A stretch of DNA of 64,000 bases, from NCBI RefSeq assembly GCF_900113865.1, contig NZ_FOQY01000022.1:1-64000 (forward strand), read 5' to 3'. The notes beneath the pieces were generated by a model. It was not told the origin of the DNA. It worked only from the letters and a program-made list of their open reading frames with translations, and made no database searches. How positions within the stretch are numbered: the stretch's first letter is position 1; each line of letters opens with the position of its first letter. The translations under genes were made by a program, and so were the position numbers. Below, one piece after another: positions 7,549 through 15,099 of the stretch. Source of the stretch: Streptosporangium canum (lineage in GTDB: Bacteria > Actinomycetota > Actinomycetes > Streptosporangiales > Streptosporangiaceae).

Positions 7549-8051
7549 GCCAGTTCGGGCCGGGCCAACGCGAAGCCGAGCATGGGCCAAACCACGCCTT
7601 TGGCCTCTTGGCGACCGTCGCGCTGTGGATCACGCCGATAACCCGCGCGTAGGGCGACTTTCTGCGATGCCACGTTGTCTTGATGCGCGCGCAGGCGGAG
7701 TTCGGTCAACGTGGTGTTCTTGAAGATCCACGCAGTGAACAAGACCAGAGCTCGGGTCGCTACTCCCTGCCCCCGGGCCTCGGGCGCCAGCCAGTAAGAC
7801 ACCTCTCCTGCCTGCCCGTCATGGGTCAAGGCGATGTTGCCCAGAGGCGCGCCAGACGCCGCGTCACGGATGAGAAAGCCCTCTTCCTTGTCGGCGCTGC
7901 GCAGGCGATTGATAGCGGCTTGGACCTGTGCGGCGTCCAGAGTCGGCGAGTCGGTAGTGAAGCGCTGAATCTCTGGGTCGCACACAGTCTCCGCATACCA
8001 GGCCGCTTCCTCATCGCCCCACGGCTCCAAGCGCACAACCCCGTCGTCCAC
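7545..8051 (-). CDS. GNAT-family N-acetyltransferase (RimJ/RimL type)
   Basis: 168 residues from GTG 8051. It shows the acetyl-CoA-binding pattern YWLAPEARGQGVATRAL (Q/R-x-x-G-x-G/A) and the late motif RLRAHQDNVASQKVALRAGY typical of RimJ/RimL-like acetyltransferases. The longer frame to 8153 adds an unlikely Pro/Ser/Cys-rich tail. It lies between the repressor and the replication-transfer operon, and is probably cargo. The substrate cannot be told from the sequence. Confidence 0.8.
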   Translation of the reverse strand: MDDGVVRLEPWGDEEAAWYAETVCDPEIQRFTTDSPTLDAAQVQAAINRLRSADKEEGFLIRDAASGAPLGNIALTHDGQAGEVSYWLAPEARGQGVATRALVLFTAWIFKNTTLTELRLRAHQDNVASQKVALRAGYRRDPQRDGRQEAKGVVWPMLGFALARPELA

Positions 8052-8139
8052 GGCTCCAGTTTTCCAGTGCGACGTCTGGGGCGGAAGGCTCTTGATGTAC
8101 CTGTCGCAACAGTTAGAGGGGTGTTCCCTGCTCCTAGGC

Positions 8140-8196
8140 ACTTGACCTAGCAAGTTTCGCGGCCTACTCTCAGAGCATCACTTGATAGGTTAAGTG
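8140..8196 (+). promoter_or_regulatory. ACTTG/CAAGT repeats upstream of the AICE replication-transfer operon
   Basis: ACTTG-N6-CAAGT (8140-8155) and CACTT-N8-AAGTG (8179-8196) lie 30-85 nt before the pra-like start. The ACTTG/CAAGT half-sites recur from the GntR operator at 6764-6784, suggesting that the same repressor controls both promoters. Spacing and orientation differ, so this is inference. Confidence 0.4.
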
Positions 8197-8224
8197 CCTG
8201 TCACTCGGCAAGAGGAGTGCCATC

Positions 8225-8650
8225 ATGGCTCTGCAAGGACCCATCCCCGTCAGCTTCGACCAGGTCTTCCCACACGGCTGCTACGTCGTGGGGGAGGTCG
8301 AGCCGGTCAAGGACTTCGACGCCTCCACCAACGGCCGGTTCGTCCAGGCCCGCGACAAGACCACCGGAGAGCTGGTGTGGCAGGTCGCGGTCATGGACGC
8401 CGACCCCACCGTCAAGCCCGGACAGAAGACCGTGGCCGTCAAGATCCTCGCCCCGGTCCAGCCGGTGCCCCCGGCCCCGATGCCGGGCCTGCCCTTCACT
8501 CCGGTCGAGTTCGACCACCTCACCGTCACCCCCTACGTCAACGGCACCGGACGCCTCGCCTACTCGATCAAGGTCCGCGCGATGCGCGCTCCCCGCACCG
8601 GTACCGCTCCCGCTAAGAACACCGCCACCCCCGCAAAGGACGTCGCCTGA
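8225..8650 (+). CDS. Pra-like activator of AICE replication, integration and excision
   Basis: 141 residues. The N-terminus (GPIPVSFDQVFPHGCYVVGEVEPV) and a central VQPVPPAPMPGLPFTPVEF stretch match my recollection of proteins annotated as pSAM2 Pra-like activators. It heads a tightly packed operon (ATGA overlaps) running to the integrase. In pSAM2, Pra turns on excision and replication when KorSA repression is lifted. The Pro/Ala/Lys-rich C-terminus looks disordered. The family call rests on remembered similarity only. Confidence 0.75.
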   Translation: MALQGPIPVSFDQVFPHGCYVVGEVEPVKDFDASTNGRFVQARDKTTGELVWQVAVMDADPTVKPGQKTVAVKILAPVQPVPPAPMPGLPFTPVEFDHLTVTPYVNGTGRLAYSIKVRAMRAPRTGTAPAKNTATPAKDVA

Positions 8651-8922
8651 TGACCCGTCGCAGAAACCACCGCGTCAGCATCATCAACCTCAACACCGGT
8701 CGCGGTGCCCGCGCGACCAGCCACCCCTACCCAACCCGCACGCCGGTCCTGGCGCTCGACTTCGGAGCCGTCTCGGTCCTGGTCACTACCTCGGCCGGTG
8801 ACTTGGTGACCGCCGCCGACGTCGATTTCGCCCGCCAACTCGCCCGCGAGGCCGACCAGTTCGCCCGCTCGGTCGAGCGCTCCTTTCACGGCCTGCCCAA
8901 CGGACAGGGCGTGGCGGCATGA
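8650..8922 (+). CDS. Small AICE protein, paralogue of the next gene
   Basis: 90 residues, coupled to the pra-like gene by ATGA. The core (VSVLVTTSAGDLVTAADVDFARQ) closely parallels the next protein (VSISTTGAGPVTAEDVTLARE), so the pair looks like a tandem duplication. It has beta-strands followed by an amphipathic helix and no membrane segment. The function is unknown; the position between pra and the transfer ATPase suggests a role in replication or transfer control. Confidence 0.7.
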   Translation: MTRRRNHRVSIINLNTGRGARATSHPYPTRTPVLALDFGAVSVLVTTSAGDLVTAADVDFARQLAREADQFARSVERSFHGLPNGQGVAA

Positions 8923-9233
8923 GCGAACGCAAGCCGTCCACCCACGTCACCGCAGCGATCCGAGAGGGCGTCACCCGGCTCGACATCGCCTTCTACACCC
9001 CATACCTCCAGGTCATGGTGCTGGGCGTCGACAGCACGCGGCCGACCTTGGACTTCTACAGCCCCGAGGGACAGGTGTCGATCTCCACCACCGGAGCCGG
9101 GCCGGTCACCGCAGAAGACGTGACCCTCGCCCGGGAGATCGCCGACGCCGCCGCACGCTACCTGGCCGAATGCGAACGCCTGCACACCGAACAGCCGACT
9201 CACCCCGACCAGGCCGACGAGAGCGCGGCCTGA
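8919..9233 (+). CDS. Small AICE protein, paralogue of the previous gene
   Basis: 104 residues, coupled to the previous gene by ATGA. It shares the TTxAGxxVTAxDVxxAR core with that gene but has a longer N-terminal beta region (LDIAFYTPYLQVMVLGVD). Soluble and acidic. No named family is recognised. Confidence 0.7.
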   Translation: MSERKPSTHVTAAIREGVTRLDIAFYTPYLQVMVLGVDSTRPTLDFYSPEGQVSISTTGAGPVTAEDVTLAREIADAAARYLAECERLHTEQPTHPDQADESAA

Positions 9234-9234
9234 C

Positions 9235-9315
9235 ATGAGACGGGGCCGCTGGAACTGGTCCTTCCGGCGGCCCCTCATCTCCCCGGATGCGAATCAAGAG
9301 AGGGCTCAAGCCTAA
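9235..9315 (+). CDS. Possible 26-residue coupling ORF (overlaps a hairpin)
   Basis: ATG 9235 opens a 26-residue Arg/Trp-rich frame whose TAA overlaps the ATG of the next gene (TAATG). Within it, GGGGCCGC (9242-9249) pairs with GCGGCCCC (9267-9274). It may carry ribosomes across the gap to couple translation, or the hairpin may simply be an attenuator or mRNA-processing site. There is no ribosome binding site strong enough to decide. Confidence 0.3.
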   Translation: MRRGRWNWSFRRPLISPDANQERAQA

Positions 9316-9686
9316 TGTTCAAAAAACTGCCCGGCGACGAGGCACACCACCTCGTCTCCACCACCCCCGACACCGCCGTCGTCTTCCGCCCGGCTGTCCT
9401 CCAGACCCCGGCCATTCTCACCGTCGTCATTTTCGTCTGGCGGTTGTTGGCCGGCGCCGTACGGCTGCTCTGGCGCCACCCGATCGCCTCGGCCGTCGTC
9501 GCCGTTCCCGGCGTGATCTGGACCCTGTACGGCTGGCGCGTCGCCCTGGCCGTGACCACCCTCCCCGTCTCGACCCTCATCCCCTGGGCGTTCTTCGACC
9601 GGGCCTCGTTCAACCACTGGATCGGTTGGCGGCTGCTGGCCTGGTGGCGCCTGGTCTGGGTCTACCGCGGCACTGACAACCCGTAA
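9315..9686 (+). CDS. Membrane part of the AICE transfer motor (N-terminal half of an FtsK/TraB-type protein)
   Basis: 123 residues with two or three hydrophobic segments (about 32-52, 57-77, 80-98). The opening MFKKLPGDE followed by membrane helices and Trp/Arg-rich YRG segments is what I expect as the N-terminus of single-chain AICE FtsK/SpoIIIE proteins. Here it stops with TAA overlapping the ATG of the ATPase gene (TAATG). The pair appears to be one protein split at the membrane/motor boundary; a single extra G before the TAATG would join the frames. Confidence 0.75.
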   Translation: MFKKLPGDEAHHLVSTTPDTAVVFRPAVLQTPAILTVVIFVWRLLAGAVRLLWRHPIASAVVAVPGVIWTLYGWRVALAVTTLPVSTLIPWAFFDRASFNHWIGWRLLAWWRLVWVYRGTDNP

Positions 9687-10738
9687 TGATCATCTCCGGT
9701 CTCGGACGGCACGTGCGCGGCCGGGACTACCTACCCCGCCTCGTCGGGGTCTCCTGCACCTCGTGGGCCGATGTGGTCGCGGTGAAGATGCTCAGCGGGC
9801 AGGCCGTCAAGGACTGGGCCGACCGGACCGAACACCTCGCGCACGGCTTCGGCGCCGTCTCCTGCCGGGTCACCGTGGCACGTGCCGGCCGGTTGCTGCT
9901 CACCTTTCCCCGGTGCGATCCGCTGGCCGTACCGCTTCCGGCCGTCTCCGTTCCCGAGACACCGTCAGTCGGCCCGGTGGAGATCGGCATGCAGGAGAAC
10001 GGACAGCCATGGCGGCTCAAGGTTCACGGGACTCACGTCCTGGTCGCCGGGGCCACCGGGGCAGGCAAGGGGTCCGTCATCTGGTCGGCGATTCGTGGGC
10101 TCCTCCCCGCCGTCCGGGCCGGGCTGGTGGAGCTGTGGGCACTTGATCCCAAGCTCATGGAGCTGTCCTACGGCCGGGCCATCTTCGGTGGCCGGTACGC
10201 GGCCTCTCCCAAGGAGTGTGCCGACCTGCTCGACGAGGCGGTCTCGGTCATGCAGGAGAGAGCGGCCCGGTTCGCCGGGGTTCAGCGCAACCATGTCCCG
10301 ACCGTGGAGGACCCGTTCGTCCTGGTGATCGTCGACGAGGTGGCGTTCCTGACCGCCTACCAGTCCGACAAGGGGTTACGGCAGCGCATCACGGCCGTGC
10401 TCGCCACCCTGACCACCCAAGGCCGGGCGGTCGGCGTCGGCGTCCTTGCGGCTCTGCAGGACCCGCGCAAGGAGGTCATGAACATCCGGAACCTGTTCCC
10501 CGACAAGATCGCGCTCCGGCTCGACGAGTCCGAACAGGTGGACATGGTCCTCGGCGACGGAGCACGCGACCGGGGAGCACTGGCCGATCTCATCTCGCCA
10601 CGTCCTGAGGTCGGCGCCGGGGTCGGGTTCGTCCGCCTGGAAACCAGCCCCGACCCGATCCGGGTCCGCGCGGCCTACGTCTCCGACGAGGACATCCGGC
10701 ATATGGCTCGCGCCTTCGTCGGGGGTGAGGCTGCATGA
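9686..10738 (+). CDS. FtsK/SpoIIIE-type (TraB/TraSA-like) conjugative DNA translocase, ATPase part
   Basis: 350 residues. Walker A GATGAGKGS (122-130, Lys128) and Walker B LVIVDE (Asp217-Glu218) are intact, as is the RAVGVGVLAALQDPRKEV segment of the FtsK fold. In AICEs this single motor transfers double-stranded DNA between hyphae. It lacks its own membrane helices, which are in the preceding gene, and starts in a TAATG overlap. It ends by ATGA coupling with a zinc-ribbon micro-gene. Confidence 0.9.
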   Translation: MIISGLGRHVRGRDYLPRLVGVSCTSWADVVAVKMLSGQAVKDWADRTEHLAHGFGAVSCRVTVARAGRLLLTFPRCDPLAVPLPAVSVPETPSVGPVEIGMQENGQPWRLKVHGTHVLVAGATGAGKGSVIWSAIRGLLPAVRAGLVELWALDPKLMELSYGRAIFGGRYAASPKECADLLDEAVSVMQERAARFAGVQRNHVPTVEDPFVLVIVDEVAFLTAYQSDKGLRQRITAVLATLTTQGRAVGVGVLAALQDPRKEVMNIRNLFPDKIALRLDESEQVDMVLGDGARDRGALADLISPRPEVGAGVGFVRLETSPDPIRVRAAYVSDEDIRHMARAFVGGEAA

Positions 10739-10884
10739 CCCTGGCCCACTTCCTCGACAACCTGCGCTGCTCGGTCTGCGGCACCCTCAACGCGCTCTGG
10801 CTCGACCCCGTGCGGGGCCTGGTCGAGTGCCGGGAGTGCGGACAGCGGGCGCTCGCGTTCCCGGAGATCGGAGAGTGCGAATGA
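10735..10884 (+). CDS. 49-residue zinc-ribbon protein between transfer and replication genes
   Basis: ATGA overlaps join it to both neighbours: start at 10735 inside the previous stop, and its own TGA at 10882-10884 over the rep start. Two pairs of cysteines (CSVC and CREC, about 20 residues apart) form a zinc ribbon. Its place in the coupled chain strongly supports real translation. The role is unknown; it may assist the RepSA-like protein that follows. Confidence 0.7.
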   Translation: MTLAHFLDNLRCSVCGTLNALWLDPVRGLVECRECGQRALAFPEIGECE

Positions 10885-12542
10885 CCGAAGCTCAGACCAC
10901 GCTCCCGGAGTCCCCGGCTCGGCTGGTGAAGACCGTTCTACCTTCCGCCCTGGAGGTCCTGGAGGCAGTGGCCGTACAGAACGGCGTCTGCGTTCGGCCG
11001 GTGCCGCTCAAGCGGATCGACCTCGCGACCGGCAAGGCGGAGATCGTCGACGTGCCGTGTGGCGCGACCCTGGAGAGCAAGTGCCCGAGCTGCGCCAAGC
11101 GCAACCGGCAGCTCCGCATGGCCCAGTGCCGGGAGGGCTGGCACCTCGACAACGAGCCGGTCGTCGTCAAGAGCGGCCCCGACGAGGAACAGCGGCGGCT
11201 CGTCGAACAGCGGGCGGACCTCCAGGCGGCACGTGACCGGGTCGAGAAGGCCGGAGACTCCACCGCCGAGATCGACGCGGTCATCGCCGACCTGGACGCC
11301 CAGATCAGAGCAGTCGGGGTCCGGGGCGATGTCCTGCCCGACGACAGGCCCAAGCGCACGCGGTCCACACGACGTCGGCAGGATGCTCCCGACCTTCCCA
11401 AACGGCCCCATGAGGCGCGGACGGTGGGGCAGACCTACACGGCCCCGGACGGCACGACCTACCGGCCGTCGCTGTTCGTCACGCTCACCTTGCCCAGCTA
11501 CGGCAGGGTGCGGAAAGACGGCACACCCGTCGACCCGAGCACCTATGACTACGTCCGGGCGGCACGGGACGCTCTGCACTTCTCCAAGCTCCTGGACCGC
11601 TTCGTGCAGAACCTCCGCCGTGTGGCGGGCTACGACGTGCAGTACTTCTCCTCCGTCGAACCACAGCGGCGGCTCGCCCCGCACCTTCACATGGCCGTCC
11701 GGGGAACCCTGCCGCGCAAGGAGGTCAAGGCCATCGCCGCCGCGACCTACCACCAGGTGTGGTGGCCCTCGGTCGAGACGGTCGTCTTCGAGGGCGATCA
11801 CCTGCCCGTCTGGACGGACCGACCCGAGCACGCCGAGCCGTACCCGGACCGGCAGGCCGGCGACTACCTCGACCCGGTGACGGGGGAGCTGCTGCCCACT
11901 TGGGAACAGGCCCTCGACCGGCCCGACACCGACGAGGAGGCCGAACCGTTTCACGTGCTGCGCTTCGGCGTCCAAGTGGACGTTCAGGGCGTGCTGGCCG
12001 GGACCCCGGACGCCGACCAGTGCATCCGCTACCTCGGCAAGTACCTGACCAAGTCTGTCGGTGACTGCCACGCTCCCGAGACCGAGACCCAGCGTCGCCA
12101 CGTGCAACGCCTGGCCGACGTCCTGCGCTACGAGCCGTGCTCGCCGACCTGTCCGAACTGGCTGCGGTACGGCGTGCAGCCGAAGAACGCCAAGGCGGGC
12201 ATGAGGCCCGGTGCCTGCCGGTCCAAGGCTCACAAACCCGAACACCTCGGCTACGCGGGCCGTCGCGTCCTGGTCTCCCGCAAGTGGTCCGGCAAGACCC
12301 TCCGCGAGCACAAGCAGGACCGGCGGGCCTGGGTGATGGAAGTCCTCGGCCTCACCGACGAGCGGCCCGCCGACCAGTACGCGTGGCGGCCGGTCCAGGC
12401 CGGTGATCCCGACCTGTTACCCCGTGCCCGTCGTCTGCTCAACCAGATCGCCGAACGCCAGCGATGGCGCATGGCCATGCAGCAGGCAGAGGCGAGAGCG
12501 ACAGGACAACCAGATCTTTCGGCAACTTCACTGGCCGCCTGA
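10881..12542 (+). CDS. RepSA-type rolling-circle replication initiator
   Basis: 553 residues from ATG 10881. A Cys pair (C68-x2-C71, CPSC) near the N-terminus probably binds zinc. The central FVTLTLPSYG strand and the HLH metal motif at 268-270 (APHLHMAVRG) are hallmarks of HUH-type initiators. A later YLGKYLTKS segment is the likely catalytic-tyrosine helix. The length matches AICE RepSA proteins rather than shorter plasmid Reps. It nicks the element's double-strand origin after excision. The origin itself was not located. Confidence 0.88.
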   Translation: MTEAQTTLPESPARLVKTVLPSALEVLEAVAVQNGVCVRPVPLKRIDLATGKAEIVDVPCGATLESKCPSCAKRNRQLRMAQCREGWHLDNEPVVVKSGPDEEQRRLVEQRADLQAARDRVEKAGDSTAEIDAVIADLDAQIRAVGVRGDVLPDDRPKRTRSTRRRQDAPDLPKRPHEARTVGQTYTAPDGTTYRPSLFVTLTLPSYGRVRKDGTPVDPSTYDYVRAARDALHFSKLLDRFVQNLRRVAGYDVQYFSSVEPQRRLAPHLHMAVRGTLPRKEVKAIAAATYHQVWWPSVETVVFEGDHLPVWTDRPEHAEPYPDRQAGDYLDPVTGELLPTWEQALDRPDTDEEAEPFHVLRFGVQVDVQGVLAGTPDADQCIRYLGKYLTKSVGDCHAPETETQRRHVQRLADVLRYEPCSPTCPNWLRYGVQPKNAKAGMRPGACRSKAHKPEHLGYAGRRVLVSRKWSGKTLREHKQDRRAWVMEVLGLTDERPADQYAWRPVQAGDPDLLPRARRLLNQIAERQRWRMAMQQAEARATGQPDLSATSLAA

Positions 12543-12554
12543 CAGGAGAACGCA

Positions 12555-12761
12555 TTGGACGAACTACTCAAGGCCCATGAGGCCGCCGCACTGCTCCACA
12601 CCTCGGAACGCTTCGTCCGCCGCCTGATCGCGGAACGGCGGATCGAGTTCGTGAAGGTCGGCCGACACGTCCGCATCCGGGAGTCCGCGCTGCTCGCCTT
12701 CGTCGTCGCGGGGACGGTCGAGCCCCTGACGACCCACGATGTCACCGGAAAGGCGGCCTGA
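12555..12761 (+). CDS. xis: Excisionase (MerR-like helix-turn-helix)
   Basis: 68 residues from a TTG start with AGGAG at 12544-12548. The fold HEAAALLHTSERFVRRLIAERRI-FVKVGRHVRI is the DNA-binding excisionase/DUF-type winged helix (HTH_17). Its TGA overlaps the integrase ATG (TGATG), so the two are made together. In AICEs Xis turns the integrase reaction toward excision by binding near attL/attR. Confidence 0.85.
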   Translation: MDELLKAHEAAALLHTSERFVRRLIAERRIEFVKVGRHVRIRESALLAFVVAGTVEPLTTHDVTGKAA

Positions 12762-14089
12762 TGGCCAACAGGGATGGTCACCGACGTTTCGGCAGTATCC
12801 GCAAGCTTCCGTCCGGACGCTTCCAGATCCGGTATCCCGGCCCGGACGGGCGGATGCGGACCGGCTCCGACACCTACGAGCGCAAGAGCGACGCCGAACG
12901 GGCGCTGTCGCTGATTGAAGCGCAGATCATCAAGGGGGAGTGGACAGACCCTGATCGCGGGAAGGTCAAGCTTCAGGACTACGCGGACACCTGGATCTCC
13001 CAGCGTGCGGGCCTGCGTCCACGCACTGTCGATCTCTACCGTTGGCTTCTCAAGAAGCACATCACGCCGTACCTGGGTGGGGTCCAGCTCGGCAAGCTCT
13101 CCACCGCGATGATTCGGCAGTGGCGGGCCGATCTGCTCGGCAACGGCGTCTCGGTCTCCATGGCGGCCAAGGCGTACCGGCTGTTGCGGGCTGTACTGAT
13201 GACGGCTGCGGAAGAGGATCACATCATCTCGCGCAACCCGTGCCGGATCCGCGGGGCAGGCGACGAGCACGCCCAGGAGCGCCCGGTGCTCACCGTGGCC
13301 CAGGTCTTCGAGTTGGCCGACTTTGTGGGCCGTCGTCCGGTGGGCAACGTCCGCAAGCTCAAGGACAACGCCTACCGGCTGCGCTTCCAGCGGCACGGCG
13401 AGATGCGCACCCATCCCGAGGTCTTCCCCACGCGAGCAGAGGCCGAGCGGACGCTGTGGAAGATGGGGATGGACGGCCGGGCCGACTGCGTCCATGACCG
13501 GCGCTTCCGCGCCCTGGTGCTCCTGGCCACCTTCGCCAGTCTGCGATGGGGTGAGGTGAGCGCGCTCCGCCGCAGTGACATCGACCTCGGCGCTGGGACG
13601 GTGCGCATCCGGGCGGCCTTCGTCGAGCGCTCCACGGGTGAGCTGGTCCTCGGCCCGCCCAAGTCCAAGGCGGGCCGGCGTATCGTCGGCATTCCCCAGG
13701 GCGTCATTCCGGCGCTGCGGGAGCACCTGGCCACCTACGTCCAAGACGATCCCGGCGCGCTCGTCTTCCCCGGTGCCAAGGGCGGGCCGCTCCGGCGCAG
13801 CGGTTTCAACACCCGTACGCGCTGGGTGGACGTGGTCAAGGAGATGGGTCTCCCCGGTCTCCACCTCCATGATCTCCGCCACACGGGTAACATGCTCGCC
13901 GCAGAATCCGGTGCGGGGCTCAAGGATCTGATGGCCCGGATGGGACACGACAATGTGCGCGCGGCGATGATCTATCAGCACGCCGTACGGGGCGCCGACA
14001 GGACGATCACGGACGCGATTGACCGGCAGATCATCGAACATGGGGACGACGAGGACGGCCCGGCTGGAATGCTCACCCCGGTGAGCTGA
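12761..14089 (+). CDS. int: Tyrosine integrase of the AICE
   Basis: 442 residues. Catalytic residues are readable as R262 (SLRWGEVSAL), H370 and R373 (HDLRHT), H396 (MGHDN) and Y405 (IYQHA). An N-terminal arm-binding domain (about 5-50) precedes the SAM-like core-binding domain (about 65-160). Unusually, a second arm-like segment (about 190-240, GNVRKLKDNAYRLRF) sits between the core-binding and catalytic parts and resembles the N-terminal one (GSIRKLPSGRFQIRY). The gene ends 100 bp from attR in tRNA-Gly, as expected for site-specific integration there. Confidence 0.93.
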   Translation: MANRDGHRRFGSIRKLPSGRFQIRYPGPDGRMRTGSDTYERKSDAERALSLIEAQIIKGEWTDPDRGKVKLQDYADTWISQRAGLRPRTVDLYRWLLKKHITPYLGGVQLGKLSTAMIRQWRADLLGNGVSVSMAAKAYRLLRAVLMTAAEEDHIISRNPCRIRGAGDEHAQERPVLTVAQVFELADFVGRRPVGNVRKLKDNAYRLRFQRHGEMRTHPEVFPTRAEAERTLWKMGMDGRADCVHDRRFRALVLLATFASLRWGEVSALRRSDIDLGAGTVRIRAAFVERSTGELVLGPPKSKAGRRIVGIPQGVIPALREHLATYVQDDPGALVFPGAKGGPLRRSGFNTRTRWVDVVKEMGLPGLHLHDLRHTGNMLAAESGAGLKDLMARMGHDNVRAAMIYQHAVRGADRTITDAIDRQIIEHGDDEDGPAGMLTPVS

Positions 14090-14095
14090 TCGAGA

Positions 14096-14117
14096 GCTAA
14101 TGGCACGCTAATGGCAC
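14096..14117. repeat. Two tandem 11-bp repeats beside attR
   Basis: GCTAATGGCAC occurs twice head to tail immediately after the integrase stop, 75-95 bp from the att core. Such direct repeats next to att cores are typical arm-type binding sites for tyrosine integrases or Xis. Confidence 0.55.
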
Positions 14118-14146
14118 GCGAAGATCAACCATCCCAGAAAACAATC

Positions 14147-14184
14147 AAGGCCCGGGCCGGGAATCAATCCCTGACCTGGGCCTT
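14147..14184 (-). terminator. Element-borne terminator of tRNA-Gly
   Basis: AAGGCCCGGG (14147-14156) pairs with CCTGGGCCTT (14175-14184) apart from one G-T pair. On the minus strand the hairpin follows the tRNA 3' end directly. A related hairpin lies beside attL. Confidence 0.55.
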
Positions 14185-14190
14185 CGAACA

Positions 14191-14264
14191 TGGAGCGGGT
14201 GACGGGAATCGAACCCGCGCTGTCAGCTTGGGAAGCTGATGTTCTGCCATTGAACTACACCCGC
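14191..14264 (-). tRNA. tRNA-Gly (anticodon CCC), AICE attachment site
   Basis: Read on the minus strand, 74 nt fold as a canonical cloverleaf: acceptor GCGGGTG/CACCCGC with encoded CCA, anticodon stem TCAGC/GCTGA, loop TTCCCAA, and T-loop TTCGATT. The 3' half (14191-14236) is duplicated at 1743-1788 and forms attR. The integrated element therefore rebuilds a complete tRNA gene, as is usual for tRNA-targeting AICEs. Confidence 0.95.
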
Positions 14265-14373
14265 AGCGGTCTGCCGCGTCCACCACTGTAGCGGAAACTC
14301 GGGCCACTCTCGCAGTCCGCGGAGCGGAGTTTCTCGGTCTGCCGGGGGGCGCGGCGTTGGTAGGTTGCCTCAC

Positions 14374-14949
14374 GTGCTGCTTTCCGATCGTGACATCGTC
14401 GCCGAGATCGAGTCCGGCAGGGTCAGGCTTGACCCATTCCAGCCGGAGATGATCCAGCCTTCCAGCGTCGACGTGCGTCTGGACCGTTATTTCCGGGTCT
14501 TCGAGAACCACCGGTACCCGCACATCGACCCGTCGATCGAGCAGCCCGATCTCACGCGGATGGTCGAACCCGAGGGTGACGACCCGTTCATCCTGCATCC
14601 TGGGGAGTTCGTGCTGGCCAGCACCTACGAGGTCATCAGCCTTCCGGACGACATCGCCTCCCGGCTGGAGGGGAAGAGCTCGCTGGGGCGGCTCGGTCTG
14701 CTCACCCATTCCACCGCGGGCTTCATCGACCCGGGGTTCAGCGGGCATGTGACGCTTGAGCTCTCCAATGTCGCGACGCTGCCGATCAAGCTCTGGCCCG
14801 GTATGAAGATCGGTCAGTTGTGCATGTTCCGGCTCAGTTCGCCGGCCGAGCATCCCTATGGCTCGCAGAAGTACGGCTCGCGGTACCAGGGGCAGCGCGG
14901 ACCCACGCCGAGCCGTTCCTACCTGAACTTCCATCGCACCCGCATCTGA
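14374..14949 (+). CDS. dcd: dCTP deaminase
   Basis: 191 residues from GTG 14374, which gives the family-typical VLLSDRDI opening; a TTG nine bases upstream is less likely. The signature [24 protein letters not shown] contains the catalytic Glu/Ser/Arg region of the dUTPase fold, and the C-terminal [11 protein letters not shown] tail closes over the nucleotide. It makes dUTP (or dUMP, if bifunctional) from dCTP for dTMP synthesis. Two hairpins follow. It is core chromosome, restarting directly after tRNA-Gly. Confidence 0.95.
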   Translation: MLLSDRDIVAEIESGRVRLDPFQPEMIQPSSVDVRLDRYFRVFENHRYPHIDPSIEQPDLTRMVEPEGDDPFILHPGEFVLASTYEVISLPDDIASRLEGKSSLGRLGLLTHSTAGFIDPGFSGHVTLELSNVATLPIKLWPGMKIGQLCMFRLSSPAEHPYGSQKYGSRYQGQRGPTPSRSYLNFHRTRI

Positions 14950-14985
14950 CGCACCCGCATCTGAGCGCACTCGGGCCCCAGGAGG

Positions 14986-15030
14986 CCCACAGAGGGCCTG
15001 TGGGAGACCCCGCTCACCTGAGCGGGCTTT
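14986..15030 (+). terminator. Double hairpin terminator after dcd
   Basis: CCCACAG-AGGGC-CTGTGGG (14986-15004) is followed by CCCGCTCA-CC-TGAGCGGG (15009-15026) and then CTTTC. The second stem with its short T-run looks like a factor-independent terminator. Confidence 0.65.
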
Positions 15031-15099
15031 CGGCTGTGAGGGCCGTGAGGGCCCATCTGGGGCGGGCGGGGGCCAATCCCGGGTCCGGGTTCAGGCCGG

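Larger units (their letters stand above)
1743..14236. mobile_element. Actinomycete integrative and conjugative element (AICE, pSAM2-like) in tRNA-Gly
   Basis: The element is bounded by identical 46-bp tRNA-Gly segments. It carries the diagnostic AICE modules in order: GntR repressor, Pra-like activator, FtsK/TraB-type transfer ATPase, RepSA-type initiator, Xis and tyrosine integrase next to attR. About 12.4 kb, typical for the group. From established AICE biology, such elements excise, replicate by rolling circle and transfer as double-stranded DNA by a single FtsK-like motor. The left arm (1968-6555) holds cargo and regulators, including an AT-rich HEPN gene acquired from elsewhere. All core genes have open frames; the one oddity is the split transfer ATPase. 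Confidence 0.92.

Noticed and set aside
12251-14041. 596-codon leftward open frame opposite integrase and rep
   Set aside because: Antisense shadow of int, xis and the end of rep, all of which have intact catalytic motifs.
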